From the NCBI RefSeq assembly GCF_021390535.1, contig NZ_JAJUXG010000005.1:248001-312000 (forward strand): a stretch of 64,000 nt of DNA, given 5' to 3'. The position numbers and the translations under genes are program-made. Of the stretch, positions 62,267-64,000 are shown one piece after another; the stretch's first letter is position 1, and every line of letters starts with the position of its first letter. The notes under the pieces were generated by a model. The model made no database searches, was not told the origin of the DNA, and was given only the letters and a program-made list of their open reading frames with translations. The stretch comes from Dyadobacter sp. CY312 (lineage in GTDB: Bacteria > Bacteroidota > Bacteroidia > Cytophagales > Spirosomataceae).

Positions 62267-63397
62267 CTAAAGTTCCCGATGCTGCCGGTTCAGGTAATCC
62301 TGATGGAACTGCCGCAACTTCTGATCAAGCTGGTAGCCGAGCCGATAGCGCTCACCGATCCGATAGCCACGGCTGTAGGTGTATTCCCAGCGGAATTCAT
62401 CCGTGGTTCGTAGCCTGGCATGTTTTCCCTGAACGATTTTCCCAGGTGGGATCGGAACGGCAAAATTGAAACCGAGTGTGGAACCGTTCTGTGTTTTCAC
62501 TGCATACACTCCTAGTTCGACGTTGGTAAACTGGCGAACCATTTCGATTCTCGCACCTTTGTCACGCCACAAAAACTGACCACCGGATAATTTTAACGTA
62601 ATATCAGGACCTTTAAAACGGTAGGAAGCATCTGCCAGCAACAGAAGCTGATCCGGACCTTCGTAATAAATACCACCCTTTGGATAGTAATAAAATCCGG
62701 TTAATCCTGCTTCCAGTCCAAATGACCATGGCTTGGAAAGGTCCGCCCTGCGGTACTGCACATTCACGCCATACTGGTCATTCTGAAAAAAACCAGCCGA
62801 CGCACTGATGTAATTGCTGCCCTGGTTGTAAAATTGGTTCAGGAAGGTAGGGGCAAGGCGAATATTTTTCGGGCGACCATCCAGATCATTTACAATTGGA
62901 AAGAGCACTCCCGTTTGCAAAGTTAATCCCGGCAAAAGATACAGTTGTGTTTGAAGTGCCCCACTGGTATTGCTTTCTACCGGTTTTTCAAAGTTTCCGA
63001 AAATGGCAGCGAAATAGGGTTGTATCCAGAAATCCGCCTTGTATTTTTTATGCAGCAGGAATCGGTTCTTTTGTAGGTAAGCTTTCCTTTCTGCATCGGA
63101 GAGCGGGTCGTAGTTTACATTTTCATCAACAGCATACTTGCCAATGGGAAAGCCGTTAAAAAGCGGCACGTACTGTTTAATGGTTGTATCCGCGGTTACT
63201 TTTTGTATTTCGTAGAGACCAATAAATGGGTTGCGATAAAGGCGTTGCTCGTAAAATACCTTCCCGTCTATGGTCTGTATATTTTCAAAACTTTGTCTTA
63301 GTTTCTCAGGTGTGTATTTGTCGCCGGTATTTTGGGCGGAAGAATTAATCAGGCTTCCCAAAAAAAGCAGACAGAATAGTATACTATTTTTTCTCAT
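62267..63397 (-). CDS. YjbH-like outer membrane protein, C-terminal half type
   Basis: 376 residues with a clean signal peptide (SLINSSAQNTG). The pattern is all-beta with aromatic-rich strands. The segments TDVTLKLSGGQFLWRDKGAR-like, MVRQFTNVELGVYAVKTQNG and VPIPPGKIVQGKHARLRTTD match the C-terminal part of YjbH, a lipoprotein/porin of exopolysaccharide export. The gene overlaps the one upstream by 14 bases. In E. coli both halves are one protein of about 700 residues; here they are separate. The assignment rests on pattern only. Confidence 0.6.
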   Translation of the reverse strand: MRKNSILFCLLFLGSLINSSAQNTGDKYTPEKLRQSFENIQTIDGKVFYEQRLYRNPFIGLYEIQKVTADTTIKQYVPLFNGFPIGKYAVDENVNYDPLSDAERKAYLQKNRFLLHKKYKADFWIQPYFAAIFGNFEKPVESNTSGALQTQLYLLPGLTLQTGVLFPIVNDLDGRPKNIRLAPTFLNQFYNQGSNYISASAGFFQNDQYGVNVQYRRADLSKPWSFGLEAGLTGFYYYPKGGIYYEGPDQLLLLADASYRFKGPDITLKLSGGQFLWRDKGARIEMVRQFTNVELGVYAVKTQNGSTLGFNFAVPIPPGKIVQGKHARLRTTDEFRWEYTYSRGYRIGERYRLGYQLDQKLRQFHQDYLNRQHREL

Positions 63398-64000
63398 CGG
63401 ATTGCTTTTTAAGTCTGCGGGAAGGTTTTAATAAGTTGACGGCAACAGATGTACCTACGGTAATCTGGTCCGCGTTGAGCCAGCCGGCCTGAATGGTCCA
63501 GCATTTGAAAAGCCGGGCATAAGCACCCACATTAAGGTGTTGGGAATCCCATTCTGCCATCACGCCGCCCCAGTTTTTGTAATGTAAAACCGCACCACCA
63601 AAGGGTCCCTGCAGATAATGGTTTTTATAGCGGTCCTCACTTTTTTTCTGCCACTTGAAGTTAGACAGCATGTTGGAATTGGTCAGATTTCCTTCATCCC
63701 GATATAGATAATAAGGGCTACCGTATCCCGCACTCACTTCCAGTTTTAAATCCCGCTGAACCTGAAAGTTTTTTGTCGCCACCAGTGCATGTGTCAACAT
63801 GGCCCCGTCAATGGTGAATGGTGTAGTGAGTACCAATGCAAGTGAGGGCTGTTTGGGTTTTTCTTTCAGGATCAGGTAGCGAATATCCAGTTGCCTGTCG
63901 CCAATAGCCTCTTTTACTTTGTTTTGATCTGTGCTGATCATTTGCAGCAGACTGGCATTAATTTCCAGTCTCTTTAGAATCGTCACGTTGGCATAGATAA
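63384..64000 (-). CDS. YjbH-like outer membrane protein, N-terminal half type, partial
   Basis: The frame is open to the window edge, so the start lies beyond base 64000; about 205 residues are visible. Features: VTILKRLEINASLLQMISTD, RQLDIRYLILKEKPKQPSLA and LTHALVATKNFQVQRDLKLE, where the pattern of a basic loop, a strand with ALVL and a following THALVATK resembles the N-terminal half of YjbH. It overlaps the next gene by 14 bases, so the two are translationally coupled. Probable outer-membrane beta-barrel; role in exopolysaccharide export is inferred. Confidence 0.6.
   Translation of the reverse strand, partial: IYANVTILKRLEINASLLQMISTDQNKVKEAIGDRQLDIRYLILKEKPKQPSLALVLTTPFTIDGAMLTHALVATKNFQVQRDLKLEVSAGYGSPYYLYRDEGNLTNSNMLSNFKWQKKSEDRYKNHYLQGPFGGAVLHYKNWGGVMAEWDSQHLNVGAYARLFKCWTIQAGWLNADQITVGTSVAVNLLKPSRRLKKQSDEKK

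Noticed and set aside
1..64000. CRISPR arrays, tRNA or rRNA genes, insertion sequences
   Set aside because: Looked for evenly spaced repeats, cloverleaf-like ends and transposase motifs (DDE, HUH) and saw none; only the REP-like repeats and the Rpn gene relate to mobility.

Overview
The window looks like chromosome from a Bacteroidota bacterium of the Cytophagales/Spirosomataceae kind; the gene set and intergenic repeats fit a Dyadobacter-like genus, though the genus is a guess. Reasons: four SusC/SusD-type pairs, a sigma/FecR/SusC trans-envelope signalling set, a hybrid two-component regulator, a C-terminal type IX secretion sorting domain, promoters of the Bacteroidota form TAnnTTTG, and almost no Shine-Dalgarno sequences. 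No rRNA, tRNA, CRISPR array or insertion sequence was seen.

Layout. 1-2.9 kb: the end of a susC and its susD. 3.2-9 kb: single genes (AhpD-like protein, TlpA-like thioredoxin, ACT-like protein, AraC regulator, HPP membrane protein), an intergenic repeat cluster, and three small genes, two of them related Cys-containing proteins and one degenerate heavy-metal-domain protein. 9.1-16.4 kb: ECF sigma factor, FecR anti-sigma factor, STN-type SusC and SusD. 16.5-18 kb: a small protein and an SMP-30-like beta-propeller. 18-33 kb: a polysaccharide utilisation locus with GH30, susD, susC and a hybrid two-component regulator on the minus strand, and divergent GH28 and GH43 genes on the plus strand. Two 11-bp direct repeats 22 bp apart sit just upstream of the susC promoter and are probably the regulator's binding site.

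33-39.7 kb: superfamily 1 helicase, aldo/keto reductase, a roughly 1 kb AT-rich non-coding stretch, and a large secreted protein with a type IX sorting domain. 39.8-44.5 kb: an L-fucose-type catabolic operon (AraC regulator, divergent mutarotase, FucP permease, SDR and zinc alcohol dehydrogenases). The SDR has Asn in place of the catalytic Lys of YxxxK.

44.6-49 kb: the most unusual region, a collapsed kdp potassium-transport operon. The NtrC-type response regulator and the sensor kinase at its two ends are intact, and kdpF plus two tiny membrane ORFs survive. Only fragments of kdpA, a porin and kdpD remain; kdpB and kdpC are gone. 49-54.6 kb: GNAT acetyltransferase and a fourth SusD/SusC pair. 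55-61 kb: Rpn-family nuclease, membrane-anchored MutS-like ATPase, tandem universal stress protein, and an AraC/SDR pair. 61.2-64 kb: RmlD-like reductase and two overlapping genes that look like the two halves of a YjbH exopolysaccharide outer-membrane protein, the upstream one running off the window edge.
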